NCBI GenBank assembly: GCA_021779135.1
Contig: JAJYBH010000009.1
Location: 1 to 50,287 of the forward strand
Length of the DNA: 50,287 bases
DNA from: Deltaproteobacteria bacterium
GTDB lineage: Bacteria; Desulfobacterota; Desulfuromonadia; Geobacterales; Pseudopelobacteraceae
Reading direction: 5' to 3'
The notes under the pieces were generated by a model that was not told where the DNA came from, did no database searches, and saw nothing but the letters and a program-made list of their open reading frames with translations. Made by a program: the position numbers and the translations under genes. Positions within the stretch are counted from its first letter, which is position 1. Each line of letters begins with the position of its first letter. Below, one piece after another: positions 1-7,333 of the stretch.

Positions 1-1
1 G

Positions 2-1432
2 ATAGTATTGTGGAACAAGTCGTCTGAATACATATTCGGGACTCCTGCTGTAGCGGTGCTTGGTAAGGCATCCGCAGAAGTTATGCCTCGGAAACAGGCG
101 AAAGCATATCTGGCTGACGACCAATTCGTTGTGTCCAACCGAACTATGCTGGATATTCCCGAAGAACCCAGCACACATCTCCGTAAAGGGGAAATACTTT
201 TGCATACCCGCAAGATTCCCCTCTTCGACAACCACGATAATGTCAGTCATATTGTTGTCATCTGTGAGGATATCACCGAGCATCGTATGATGCAGGCGGA
301 ACTTCTCAAGAGCCAGAAACTGGAATCACTGGGAGTGTTAGCCGGCGGGATCGCCCATGATTTTAACAACATCCTCACCGGCATCTTGGGGAACATCTCA
401 TATGCCCGGAAATTTGTGGACGAGTCCCAAAAACCATACAAAATTCTTCTTGCAGCTGAAAATGCAGCCTGTCGGGCCTCCGATCTTGCCAATCAACTGT
501 TGACGTTTGCAAAGGGAAGCCAGCCGATAACGAAAAGTCTGTCCATAAAACACCTTGTCGAAGAAGCAGCATCTTTTGTACTGCGTGGTTCCAACGTAAT
601 AAATAGTATCGAGATTCCCGACAACATCCGCGCAATCAAAGCAGATGAGGGACAGATCAATCAGGTCTTGCACAACATTCTCATCAATGCGATGCAGGCC
701 ATGCCGGAAGGCGGAATCATCCTGATCAAGGCGGAGAATATCACCGTGGATGACGAGAACATGGTGCTATGCGCCGGTGAGTACACCAAACTCAGTGTTA
801 CCGATACCGGCCCCGGAATACCGGAAGAGATCCAAAAAAAAATCTTCGATCCATATTTCACAACGAAAACGAATGGCAATGGCCTCGGATTGGCGACAGC
901 GTACTCGATAGTCAACAAACATGGCGGGCAGATCTCAGTCCATTCGGTGGTCGGCGAGGGGACAACCTTCGAAATAGTATTACCGGCCAGTCACGAAGAG
1001 ATTGCAGTCGTTGAGCAGGAAACCGCCTCGTGGGAACAGGGCACGAAGCTTGATAAAACCATACTGGTAATGGACGACGAGGAGATAATCAGGGATGTCT
1101 TGTCCATGATGCTCACCGACCTGGGATATCACGTTGCGGTATGTGTCAATGGTGATGAAGCGGTTGAACTTTACAGATCAAGCATGAAGCTCGGTTCTCC
1201 ATTTTCAGCGGCCATAATGGACCTGACCATCCCGGGGGGGATGGGTGGCAAGGAGGCTGCCCATCACATCATCAATATCGATCCGCATGCCAGATTGATT
1301 GTGTCGAGCGGCTATTCGAGCGATTCGACCATGTCTGAATATACCGATTTTGGCTTCAAAGCGACGTTACATAAACCATATTCCATAGAAGAGATAATGA
1401 AGACGCTCGGTAGCGTACTTTCTGTCGCTTGA
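2..1432 (+). CDS. Hybrid sensor histidine kinase with C-terminal receiver domain (5' end outside window)
   Basis: The reading frame is open to the left edge, so the N-terminus is missing. What remains starts inside a PAS domain (WNKSSEYIFG, ending near EDITEH). A HisKA dimerisation helix follows with the phospho-acceptor His in GGIAHDFNN. The HATPase domain has the N box (NILINAMQAM), G1 box (DTGPGIP) and G2 box (GNGLGLAT). The last ~120 residues are a receiver with acidic pair DDE, phospho-acceptor Asp in AIMDLTIPGG and Lys in HKPY. This is a PAS-HisKA-HATPase-REC hybrid kinase, a class common in Geobacter and able to pass phosphate internally. No DNA-binding output domain is attached and no response regulator gene follows, so target and signal are unknown. 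Confidence 0.92.
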   Translation: MVLWNKSSEYIFGTPAVAVLGKASAEVMPRKQAKAYLADDQFVVSNRTMLDIPEEPSTHLRKGEILLHTRKIPLFDNHDNVSHIVVICEDITEHRMMQAELLKSQKLESLGVLAGGIAHDFNNILTGILGNISYARKFVDESQKPYKILLAAENAACRASDLANQLLTFAKGSQPITKSLSIKHLVEEAASFVLRGSNVINSIEIPDNIRAIKADEGQINQVLHNILINAMQAMPEGGIILIKAENITVDDENMVLCAGEYTKLSVTDTGPGIPEEIQKKIFDPYFTTKTNGNGLGLATAYSIVNKHGGQISVHSVVGEGTTFEIVLPASHEEIAVVEQETASWEQGTKLDKTILVMDDEEIIRDVLSMMLTDLGYHVAVCVNGDEAVELYRSSMKLGSPFSAAIMDLTIPGGMGGKEAAHHIINIDPHARLIVSSGYSSDSTMSEYTDFGFKATLHKPYSIEEIMKTLGSVLSVA

Positions 1433-1580
1433 CCAACTATTGGTGCCTCCCGATCGAAGTGGGGGAAAGCTTGGTGCGAAATTTGCGGTGGATTGGAATT
1501 TACCGGGTAATCTGATGGGAAAGCGACAAAGTTTGACTTCCTGGCGTTGTGCGGTATCAATCTAACCAAGGAGACCCGTT

Positions 1581-2036
1581 ATGGAAACAAGGCACCTGGT
1601 TTTTGTTTACGGCACGCTGCGCAAGGGGCATTGTAATCATCATCTGTTGAAGGACGCCTGTTGTTATGGTGTCGGCATCTCTGAAGAACGGTATGCCATG
1701 TACCTCAAAAACGGCTATCCCTATATCACCAGTTCCGAACCCCGCTATCTGGTTACCGGAGAGTTGTATGCCGTTGATGATGAGACACTTGAGATATTGG
1801 ACAGGTTTGAAGGGCACCCCCGCTATTATGAACGCCGCGAGAAGCCTGTTGTCGTGGAAGATGCCCGGCATATCGCCTGGATCTATTTCCGGGACCCGCC
1901 GGGGATTCTGCTGCACAGCGGTGACTTTAATGATGTCAACTACGGCAAGGATTCAGCCCCTTCATATCCGCAAACCATGAGTACCGATACTCGTAGAACA
2001 GTCACCACAGATCGGAGGACAGGTGGAACTTTTTAA
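1581..2036 (+). CDS. Gamma-glutamylcyclotransferase-like (GGCT/AIG2) family protein
   Basis: The N-terminus has the GGCT-fold signature VFVYGTLRKG with the substrate-binding YGTL loop. TGELYAVDDETLEILDRFEG matches the second half of the fold, including the Glu/Asp region used in catalysis in this family. An RBS (aaggaga) lies just before the ATG. Members cyclise gamma-glutamyl compounds to 5-oxoproline, but many bacterial ones have no known substrate. The fold is complete by about residue 118. The remaining ~33 residues are polar, rich in Ser, Thr and Arg, and do not look like the family, and they overlap the start of the next short frame. The tail may have come from a deletion or frameshift that joined this gene to what follows. 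Confidence 0.8.
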   Translation: METRHLVFVYGTLRKGHCNHHLLKDACCYGVGISEERYAMYLKNGYPYITSSEPRYLVTGELYAVDDETLEILDRFEGHPRYYERREKPVVVEDARHIAWIYFRDPPGILLHSGDFNDVNYGKDSAPSYPQTMSTDTRRTVTTDRRTGGTF

Positions 2037-2166
2037 ATGGTCTAAAGCGTACTCGGTCAATAACGAAGAGCTTGATACTTCATCATATTATGGAAGAGGA
2101 CAAGAAGTTCTCGGTCTTGGCATGAAACGCATCTACGCCCTCCCTGAAAATGAAGTGAGTCTTTGA
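2023..2166 (+). pseudogene. Haemerythrin-like N-terminal fragment (47 codons)
   Basis: A GTG start with a GGAGG four bases upstream opens a 47-codon frame beginning ELFKWSKAYSVNNEELD. This matches the opening of bacteriohaemerythrins (W-S-x-x-Y-S-V-x-x-x-x-x-D). The iron-binding QHxxL that should come next is absent: the frame goes to TSSYYGRGQEV and stops at a TGA that overlaps the next ATG (TGATG). A full haemerythrin is about 130 residues, so this is at most a remnant fused to unrelated sequence. It may still be translated and could couple translation to the next gene. The family match is my reading of the motif and is uncertain. Confidence 0.45.
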
Positions 2167-2414
2167 TGATCGACCGCAATGCGAAGGACCCCCTGCACGG
2201 CATCACCCTGGAAGCCATTCTAGTCTGGCTGGTGGAACATCACGGCTGGGAAGACATGGGCCGCCAGATCGATATCCGCTGTTTCCATAATTCCCCCAGC
2301 ATCAAGTCCAGTCTGCAGTTTCTGCGCAGAACTCCCTGGGCGAGGGCCAGGGTAGAGCAACTGTACCTAAGACTCAGCGCCGCAGAGCGGTTACCGGGTA
2401 GTGGGCATTCATGA
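2166..2414 (+). CDS. VF530 family (DUF2132) small DNA-binding protein
   Basis: The 82-residue protein carries the VF530 pattern: DPLHGITLEAIL, LVEHHGWEDMG, IRCFHNSPSIKSSLQFLR and TPWAR. The family has a small alpha-helical fold resembling a dimeric DNA-binding domain, and its cellular role is unknown. The ATG overlaps the stop codon of the preceding fragment, suggesting coupled translation. A TTG one codon upstream (2163) is an alternative start. Length is normal for the family. Confidence 0.82.
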   Translation: MIDRNAKDPLHGITLEAILVWLVEHHGWEDMGRQIDIRCFHNSPSIKSSLQFLRRTPWARARVEQLYLRLSAAERLPGSGHS

Positions 2415-2631
2415 AATCGACAGGTACCTGCAGACTCCGTTCCGTGATCGTGTCCGGAAGTAACAAAAGCCCGGGAAGTTGTTGCCCTGGACGATGGAGG
2501 AAGCTTCTGATAATTTTTTTTTCACCGACAAATCCCTTGACGAATTGTCCGTGTGTTTTGTGCTTCTGTAATTATTACGGGCAGCAACGTTTTTTGACCA
2601 AGTGCTTTATGATATGCAGTAATTATGTAGG

Positions 2632-2658
2632 GTCTCCGAGGAAGATATCTTCCGAGAC
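2632..2658. repeat. Palindrome in a ~350-base gene-free stretch
   Basis: The bases 2415-2768 hold no convincing gene. Within them GGAAGATATCTTCC (2640-2653) is a perfect 14-base palindrome, flanked by GTCTC on the left and GAGAC on the right, which extends the dyad with one or two mismatched positions. It could be a protein-binding site or a hairpin. No T-tract follows, so a terminator is unlikely. Confidence 0.45.
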
Positions 2659-2722
2659 TTTGGTGCAGTCATTTGACATGGATTTGAAATTGGTTTGCAT
2701 GAAACGTTTTTGCGGGCGACTG

Positions 2723-2751
2723 TTGACTCGCCAGCCATATTGGGATAATCT
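2723..2751 (+). promoter_or_regulatory. Candidate promoter for the fluoride riboswitch transcript
   Basis: TTGACT (2723-2728) is followed after 15-17 bases by GATAAT/TAATCT (2744-2751). A start near 2757 would place the riboswitch at the very 5' end of the RNA, as is usual. The -10 match is imperfect. Confidence 0.4.
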
Positions 2752-2768
2752 TCCAAGCCCAACCAATA

Positions 2769-2816
2769 GGCGATGGAGTTCGCCATAACCGCTTGTTGAC
2801 AAGCTGATGACTCCTG
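2769..2816 (+). promoter_or_regulatory. Fluoride riboswitch (crcB motif)
   Basis: The sequence follows the crcB-motif layout: GGCGATGG, a closing CGCC, a linker ATAACC, a GCTTG/CAAGC hairpin, then TGATGACTCCTG. The pseudoknot can form between GGAGT (2775-2779) and ACTCC (2810-2814). It lies upstream of crcB, the main gene class controlled by this RNA. Fluoride binding stabilises the fold and in terminator-type switches prevents the downstream terminator from forming. That logic fits here, because the last bases of the aptamer are also the first arm of the terminator. Confidence 0.93.
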
Positions 2817-2855
2817 TTCTTCATAATCGAGGGCAGGAGTTTGTTTTTTTTTTTT
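2810..2855 (+). terminator. Riboswitch-controlled intrinsic terminator
   Basis: ACTCCTG (2810-2816) pairs with CAGGAGT (2834-2840) and is followed by a run of T broken by a single G (2841-2855). The first arm is shared with the pseudoknot strand of the fluoride aptamer, so the two structures exclude each other. This is the expected off state without fluoride. Confidence 0.9.
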
Positions 2856-2930
2856 GACGGAATAGTGAGCACTGATAGTGTCAGTCATAGAAGGGTAATA
2901 GTGATTAATATTTCAAGGAGAGGTTTGCCA

Positions 2931-3308
2931 ATGAAAACAGCCGCTACGATAGCCGTATTCTGCGCCGGTGGGGGGCTCACTCGTTACTATCTTTCAGGGT
3001 GGGTTTACAGCCTGCTTGGTCGGGCTTTCCCCTATGGCACCTTTGCCGTCAACGTCATCGGCGCCTATTTCATCGGATTAATCATGGAACTGGCCCTGCG
3101 TAGCACTGCTATCTCAGACACCTTGCGTCTGGGGCTGACTGTCGGATTCATGGGAGGATTGACGACTTTTTCCACCTTCAGCTACGAGACCTTCAAGCTG
3201 CTTGAAGATGGACAGTTCGCAATGGCTTTCGCCAATATTCTGGCAAGTGTGGCAGTCTGTCTGTTGTTCACTTGGCTGGGCATCGCAACCATTCGTTCAC
3301 TTTCATAG
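2931..3308 (+). CDS. crcB: Fluoride ion channel/exporter CrcB (Fluc)
   Basis: The 125-residue, four-helix membrane protein has the Fluc hallmarks: GGGLTRYYLS, GTFAVNVIGAYFIG and GFMGGLTTFSTFSYE, the last carrying the Phe-box and Thr/Ser residues that line the fluoride pore. Fluc proteins work as antiparallel dimers in the inner membrane and let fluoride leave the cell. The ATG at 2931 is chosen because AAGGAG lies 10 bases upstream; an in-frame upstream extension would run into the terminator T-tract. Expression is presumably controlled by the fluoride riboswitch upstream. The DUF190 gene 95 bases downstream is a known frequent partner of crcB. Confidence 0.95.
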   Translation: MKTAATIAVFCAGGGLTRYYLSGWVYSLLGRAFPYGTFAVNVIGAYFIGLIMELALRSTAISDTLRLGLTVGFMGGLTTFSTFSYETFKLLEDGQFAMAFANILASVAVCLLFTWLGIATIRSLS

Positions 3309-3318
3309 CCCGGAAAAA

Positions 3319-3390
3319 CAGGATAAGTGCGTTAACGAAGTTGTTTTCTGCCTGCCCCGGCAATACGCAGAAAACAACCTCTAACTTACT
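3319..3390 (+). repeat. Dispersed palindromic intergenic repeat, copy 1
   Basis: CAGGATAAGTGCGTTAACGA (3319-3338) leads into a perfect 12-base inverted repeat, GTTGTTTTCTGC (3340-3351) and GCAGAAAACAAC (3366-3377), then CTCTAACTTACT. The same layout occurs inverted at 34309-34370. It lies between crcB and the DUF190 gene, so it may form an RNA hairpin within that transcript. Confidence 0.7.
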
Positions 3391-3403
3391 AAAGGAGTTG
3401 ACC

Positions 3404-3757
3404 ATGAGCAAGCTGATTGGCGAGAATGTATTGATGCGAATTTTTATCGGAGAGCAGGACCGCTACCACCACAAGCCGCTCTACGAAGCCTTGGTGGAGC
3501 TGTTCCGGAAAGAAGGCTTTGCCGGTGCCACGGTATTGCGTGGCCTGAGCGGATTTGGGGCACATAGCGTCTATCACACCCAGATGCTGCTTGACCTTTC
3601 CGCCGACCTGCCACTGATTGTCGAGGTGGTGGATAGCCAAGAGAAGATTGACGCCATCATGCCCACTGTCGACGAGATGATGGGTGGCGGCATGATTACC
3701 TTGGAGAAGGCAACCGTCATTCGCTATACACACGACCCAAATAAAATAACGCCGTAA
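3404..3757 (+). CDS. DUF190 family protein (CrcB-associated)
   Basis: The 117-residue protein shows the DUF190 pattern: LMRIFIGEQDRYHHKPLYEAL near the start, GFAGATVLRGLSGFG, then LPLIVEVVDS and a C-terminal GGGMITLEKATVIRY. The fold is ferredoxin-like and related to PII-type proteins. It is soluble and its biochemical role is unknown. The family is repeatedly found next to crcB, which suggests a role in fluoride handling or control of the channel. The ATG at 3404 has AAAGGAG 7 bases upstream; longer in-frame starts would run through the intergenic repeat. Confidence 0.85.
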   Translation: MSKLIGENVLMRIFIGEQDRYHHKPLYEALVELFRKEGFAGATVLRGLSGFGAHSVYHTQMLLDLSADLPLIVEVVDSQEKIDAIMPTVDEMMGGGMITLEKATVIRYTHDPNKITP

Positions 3758-4068
3758 TGCTGCAGACATGCTTCAGATGTCATCTATTTTCACGCAGTAG
3801 ATGATGTCTTCCACCTTGCCTGCGGGTAATCGGGTCAGGCGTCGGTGGCATGCCCAATCCCTTGGTGTTCACCATGGGCGGTAATCCTAAGTTCTCAAAG
3901 TTAGGGTTCTAACGGAAATTGACCTGGATGACATCAACTGGCACCAGTATCCTCAGGTAATATGTTGGTCGAGTGGCAGGCATAGATAGCACTGACACCT
4001 GATTGAATATGGCGACCGGACAGATTGTGTCACCACAGCGGTCAGGGCATGGCAAAAGACAAACGAAA
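3758..4068. other. Gene-free stretch between the fluoride module and the cytochrome gene
   Basis: No frame here looks protein-like. A short dyad, TCATCTA/TAGATGA (about 3780-3808), follows the DUF190 gene and may be a weak terminator, but it has no T-tract. Nothing else is recognised before the minus-strand terminator at 4069. Confidence 0.4.
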
Positions 4069-4092
4069 GCCCCTGTGAAATATCACAGGGGC
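4069..4092 (-). terminator. Terminator of the multihaem cytochrome gene
   Basis: GCCCCTGTGA and TCACAGGGGC form a perfect 10-bp stem around AATA. Read on the minus strand, the stem is followed by a T-rich tail (TTTCGTTTGTC). It lies about 95 bases past the cytochrome stop codon. Confidence 0.8.
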
Positions 4093-4185
4093 AATATTTA
4101 ATTAAACAAAACTTCCCACAGTTTCTTCCACCAGCCAGGTAGTTGCCTCCGGGGCCTTTTGCGATTCTGGCCTTTATTGATCCCG

Positions 4186-5652
4186 TTACATAAGGGTAGT
4201 GATCGTTGTCTGTTTCACGACCATATCTACCACGGGGAGGGCCGGCACCGCTTTCAGACCGTAGATCTTTTCCAGGTCGATGTCCTTGGGCACGGCGCCC
4301 AGAAGTGCTTCGGCCACCTTCTGATCGGCCTGGCGGAAGCGGAGCTTCACCTCCAGGGTTATTTTCTTCATGTCCGCAGGGAAATGAATCCCGTAGAAGA
4401 CATCCTTGTAACCCCTGGGCGGGATGGTTTCGTGCTTGGAGAAAGCGGTGATGATCCACGGATCGACGGCGAAATGAAAATCGTTCCCCATGCCGTCGGA
4501 GTTGAAGATGCGGGCGGTCTCGGGCAGCGAGCCGTCAGGATTGAGGGAACCGCTTGTCATGACAACCTTGCCGCTTTCGTCCCTGGCGGTTATCTCCAGC
4601 CACATCTGACGGATATTGGTGAGGGATGTCGGCAAGTTGTGCCCGGCCCGGATGTTCTTGACGCGCACCTTCAGTTCGTCCAGTTTGCCGTTGTGGTAGA
4701 TGGGGAAGAGTTCCAGTTCAGCCGCCGACTTGAGGCGCTCGACCGCCATGTCGTACTGCTGCATGAGGCTCTTGGCCAGCTTGTCATCTCCGGCTTTTTT
4801 TGCGGCTCCGGATGCCAGGTAGGTGAGGAGGTAGTTGGCGCCGCTGAAATAGTGGTGGTACTCCTCGCGACTGGGCTTTGTGAACTGGTCGGCAGCGCGC
4901 TTGAATGTCGCGATATCGACCATGTGACAATCCTGGCAGAGTATGTTCTTCTGAGCATAGGGACCGTGTTTCCACTCGTTATAACTGGCCTCGATGGGAA
5001 AATGGGCGTCGTAGTGGTAGACCTGGTGGCAGGATGCGCACAGATCCGCTTTCAGGTGGAGGGCGGATTCCTGGCACTGGTGAAATCCGCCGCCGCACTC
5101 TTCGGAGGGCCTGAAGGGGCCGCGTTTTATTAATGTCTGGCCTTCCTTGGTTTCCACACCGGGGGTCAGGATGAAGGAGCCGTTTTCGGGTTCGTGAGAG
5201 GGGGTCTGCCAGTGGGTTACGCCGCTGATGGAATGACAGACGTCGCAGGAAACACCGGCCATGGCCATATCGGATAAGCCTGCGTTGCCAGGTCCCTTGA
5301 TCTCGCCGGTCATCATCCCTACCGGCGAGTGGCATCCTTCGCACTGGCGTGATATCTCATGGCCGACCGCCTTGACCGCCTTGTTCAACTCACCCTGGTA
5401 GACCGGGTCCTTGAAGGCCAGGCTATGGACCGACCCATTCCACTCCCGGTACTGTTTGGTATGGCAGTCGCCGCAAACCGTGGGTTCATTGAAAGGGACA
5501 TTCGACTTGTTCCACTTCATCAGGGAGGGATAATAGGGGTAAAACTCGCGGTCCACCTCGAAGACCGGAGAGCCGGCCAACGCGCTTCCCAAGAGCCCCC
5601 CGATGGATAGAGCCAGTATCGTGAGGGCAAGTATCAGATATTTTCTTCGCAT
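4186..5652 (-). CDS. Secreted multihaem c-type cytochrome (five CXXCH)
   Basis: A signal peptide (MRRKY, hydrophobic LILALTILALSIGGLLG, cleavage after SALA) exports the 488-residue protein. Five haem sites are visible: CGDCH, CEGCH, CDVCH, CASCH and CQDCH, all in the N-terminal half. The second half lacks Cys motifs and looks like a beta-rich domain. An odd ECGGGFHQC stretch sits between haems three and four and could be a decayed site. The layout resembles the cytochrome c554-type multihaem proteins that Geobacter uses for periplasmic or extracellular electron transfer. The start has GGAGGAAC directly upstream. It is a single gene with its own terminator. The electron partner is unknown. Confidence 0.9.
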   Translation of the reverse strand: MRRKYLILALTILALSIGGLLGSALAGSPVFEVDREFYPYYPSLMKWNKSNVPFNEPTVCGDCHTKQYREWNGSVHSLAFKDPVYQGELNKAVKAVGHEISRQCEGCHSPVGMMTGEIKGPGNAGLSDMAMAGVSCDVCHSISGVTHWQTPSHEPENGSFILTPGVETKEGQTLIKRGPFRPSEECGGGFHQCQESALHLKADLCASCHQVYHYDAHFPIEASYNEWKHGPYAQKNILCQDCHMVDIATFKRAADQFTKPSREEYHHYFSGANYLLTYLASGAAKKAGDDKLAKSLMQQYDMAVERLKSAAELELFPIYHNGKLDELKVRVKNIRAGHNLPTSLTNIRQMWLEITARDESGKVVMTSGSLNPDGSLPETARIFNSDGMGNDFHFAVDPWIITAFSKHETIPPRGYKDVFYGIHFPADMKKITLEVKLRFRQADQKVAEALLGAVPKDIDLEKIYGLKAVPALPVVDMVVKQTTITTLM

Positions 5653-5918
5653 AGTTCCTCCTTCGTGATGTTTGGAATTATTCCTGTTTTCATTGAAATA
5701 ACTTAACAGATAACGATGGACTGTCAAGCAAAAGCCCGCTACGCGCGACGACGAACCCTATCTCTCACCCGCGCTGCTCGTTGATCCCGCCGTGCCATAT
5801 AAACCCTTGCAATCTCGGTCGGGCTACCTAATAATTATCATTTTGCAAGCGGTGACACATGACGTGACATCCTGACAGGGAAAATCCACGAAAATGATTC
5901 AGACCGGGACGAACTGTA

Positions 5919-6980
5919 ATGTCAGCCAAACCCCACCATAAAACGCCAGCCTGGCTTCTTTCACTCGGCTTCACCTACCTGGTCGTTCTTGCCGCACTGA
6001 CGCTTCTGAACTGCACAGGCGCGGACCGCTGGTGGTTCGGGGCCTTTAATCTCTATCTGCCGCAGGTGATCTGGGCGATACCCGGGATAGTCGTGGCCGC
6101 GATATCCGTCAAAGTAGCCTGGCGTTGGGTTTGGTTGCCACTGCTGGGTATCGTCTGGGTGGCCGGGCCGCTGATGGGGTTCTGCTGGCCTCTGCCGGCA
6201 GCCCATGTGCAGCCGGCCGGCCCGCCGCTGCGGGTCATGACCTGGAACGTCAAGTATGGCACCCATGACACGCTGGCGCACATGGCGATCATGTACGAGA
6301 TTGAGAGAAACAGACCTTCCGTTGTTCTTCTTCAGGATGCCGATGGTGTGATGAATGGAGTTCTTGGGGATTATCTCAGTACGTGGAACATCCGTTCGGT
6401 CGGGCAATACGTCATTGCTAGCAAGCTTCCCCTGGGGGCATTGCAGGTCAGAAATTTATCCTATCCCGGAAATGGCCATACCTGCGTTCGAACTGAGCTG
6501 CAGTACAACGGTACGGTGGTGGTTCTGTATAACGTCCATTTTGAGTCGCCGCGGGAGGGGCTTTATTCCATGCGGGTAGCGAAGGAAAATCCCGAACACC
6601 TGCCGAAGGCCATTCAAAAGCTCGAAGATAATGTACGGGCGCGTCTTGCCCAGGCGCGGACAGTGCGGGAGTTTCTCCGTAAGGAATCAGGCCCGATTAT
6701 CCTTGCCGGTGACCTGAATTCTCCCGAGGCCTCCCAGGCGTTCCTGACGCTCAGGGAGGCGGGGCTGCATGACGCCTTCGCCGAAGGGGGGAAGGGCTAT
6801 GGCTATACCTACGGCCATTTTCTGCTGCGGAACAGATTCCCGCTCCTCACTGCTTCATGGATGAGGATCGATCACATCATGATGAGTTCGCAGTTTCAGA
6901 CACGGAAATGCTGGATCGGCACCGGCAGGGCCTCCGACCATCGCCCGGTGATCGCTGACCTGGTATTGGATCATCGCTAA
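5919..6980 (+). CDS. Membrane-anchored endonuclease/exonuclease/phosphatase (EEP) family protein
   Basis: The N-terminal ~100 residues contain about three membrane helices. The rest is an EEP-fold catalytic domain: RVMTWNVKYG (metal/Asn motif), VVLLQDADG (Glu position replaced by Gln-Asp), NVHFES, LAGDLNSP (Asp-Asn pair) and ASDHRPVIADL (catalytic Asp-His). This superfamily covers DNA repair nucleases, phosphodiesterases and sphingomyelinases. The membrane-anchored form suggests an envelope-facing hydrolase, with unknown substrate. In the canonical LQE motif the Glu coordinates the metal; LQD here is a conservative change. It stands alone between gaps on both sides. Confidence 0.85.
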   Translation: MSAKPHHKTPAWLLSLGFTYLVVLAALTLLNCTGADRWWFGAFNLYLPQVIWAIPGIVVAAISVKVAWRWVWLPLLGIVWVAGPLMGFCWPLPAAHVQPAGPPLRVMTWNVKYGTHDTLAHMAIMYEIERNRPSVVLLQDADGVMNGVLGDYLSTWNIRSVGQYVIASKLPLGALQVRNLSYPGNGHTCVRTELQYNGTVVVLYNVHFESPREGLYSMRVAKENPEHLPKAIQKLEDNVRARLAQARTVREFLRKESGPIILAGDLNSPEASQAFLTLREAGLHDAFAEGGKGYGYTYGHFLLRNRFPLLTASWMRIDHIMMSSQFQTRKCWIGTGRASDHRPVIADLVLDHR

Positions 6981-7026
6981 CAATGCTTATCGCCAGGTAA
7001 TCATTTCGAGCTGAAAAGGTGGGGTC

Positions 7027-7290
7027 ATGAAGGCGGAAGTCTATTCGATCACCTACCGGATTCCCCTGTCGGATGCCCAACAGGCCAAACTGGACAAGAA
7101 GTGGCCTGACGGCGAAGCGTTCATTACCTATGAGAGGATTGAAGCCCTGCTCGCGCCGCTCAGGGTTGAAAACCTGGACTGGTCCCACCACTCGGGGCAA
7201 TACCTCTATTTCACTGTGTATGGGGACGATATCGAGGGCACCCTGGCCGAGGTCATCGAGAGGCTGGAACGAAAATTGGGCAGGATATGA
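7027..7290 (+). CDS. Conserved hypothetical protein (87 aa)
   Basis: An acidic soluble protein beginning MKAEVYSITYRIP. It has alternating predicted strands and helices (IPLSDAQQAKLDKKWP, then TLAEVIERLERKLGR), consistent with a small alpha/beta domain. I do not recognise the family. The ATG has GGTGGGG just upstream. It follows the EEP-family gene by 46 bases and may share its transcript. Confidence 0.6.
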   Translation: MKAEVYSITYRIPLSDAQQAKLDKKWPDGEAFITYERIEALLAPLRVENLDWSHHSGQYLYFTVYGDDIEGTLAEVIERLERKLGRI

Positions 7291-7302
7291 TGTATCCTGC
7301 CC
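7278..7302 (+). terminator. Hairpin at the end of the 87-aa gene
   Basis: GGGCAGGATA (7278-7287) and TATCCTGCCC (7293-7302) make a perfect 10-bp stem that overlaps the stop codon. No T-tract follows, so it may be a bidirectional or factor-dependent end, or an RNA-stabilising hairpin between convergent genes. Confidence 0.5.
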
Positions 7303-7333
7303 GGATCGCGGCGCTAGCAATTTCAGATGGAAA

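Noticed and set aside
2411-2788. A 125-codon frame downstream of the VF530 gene
   Set aside because: It runs into the fluoride riboswitch, is Cys- and Phe-rich in an irregular way, and has no family resemblance.
4159-5133. A 324-codon plus-strand frame opposite the cytochrome gene
   Set aside because: The minus strand encodes a clear signal peptide and five CXXCH sites; the plus frame is its shadow.
5653-5918. c-di-GMP (GEMM) riboswitch before the cytochrome gene, as often seen in Geobacter
   Set aside because: Neither the GGCAAACC nor the GACGCAAAG block could be found on the minus strand upstream of the start.
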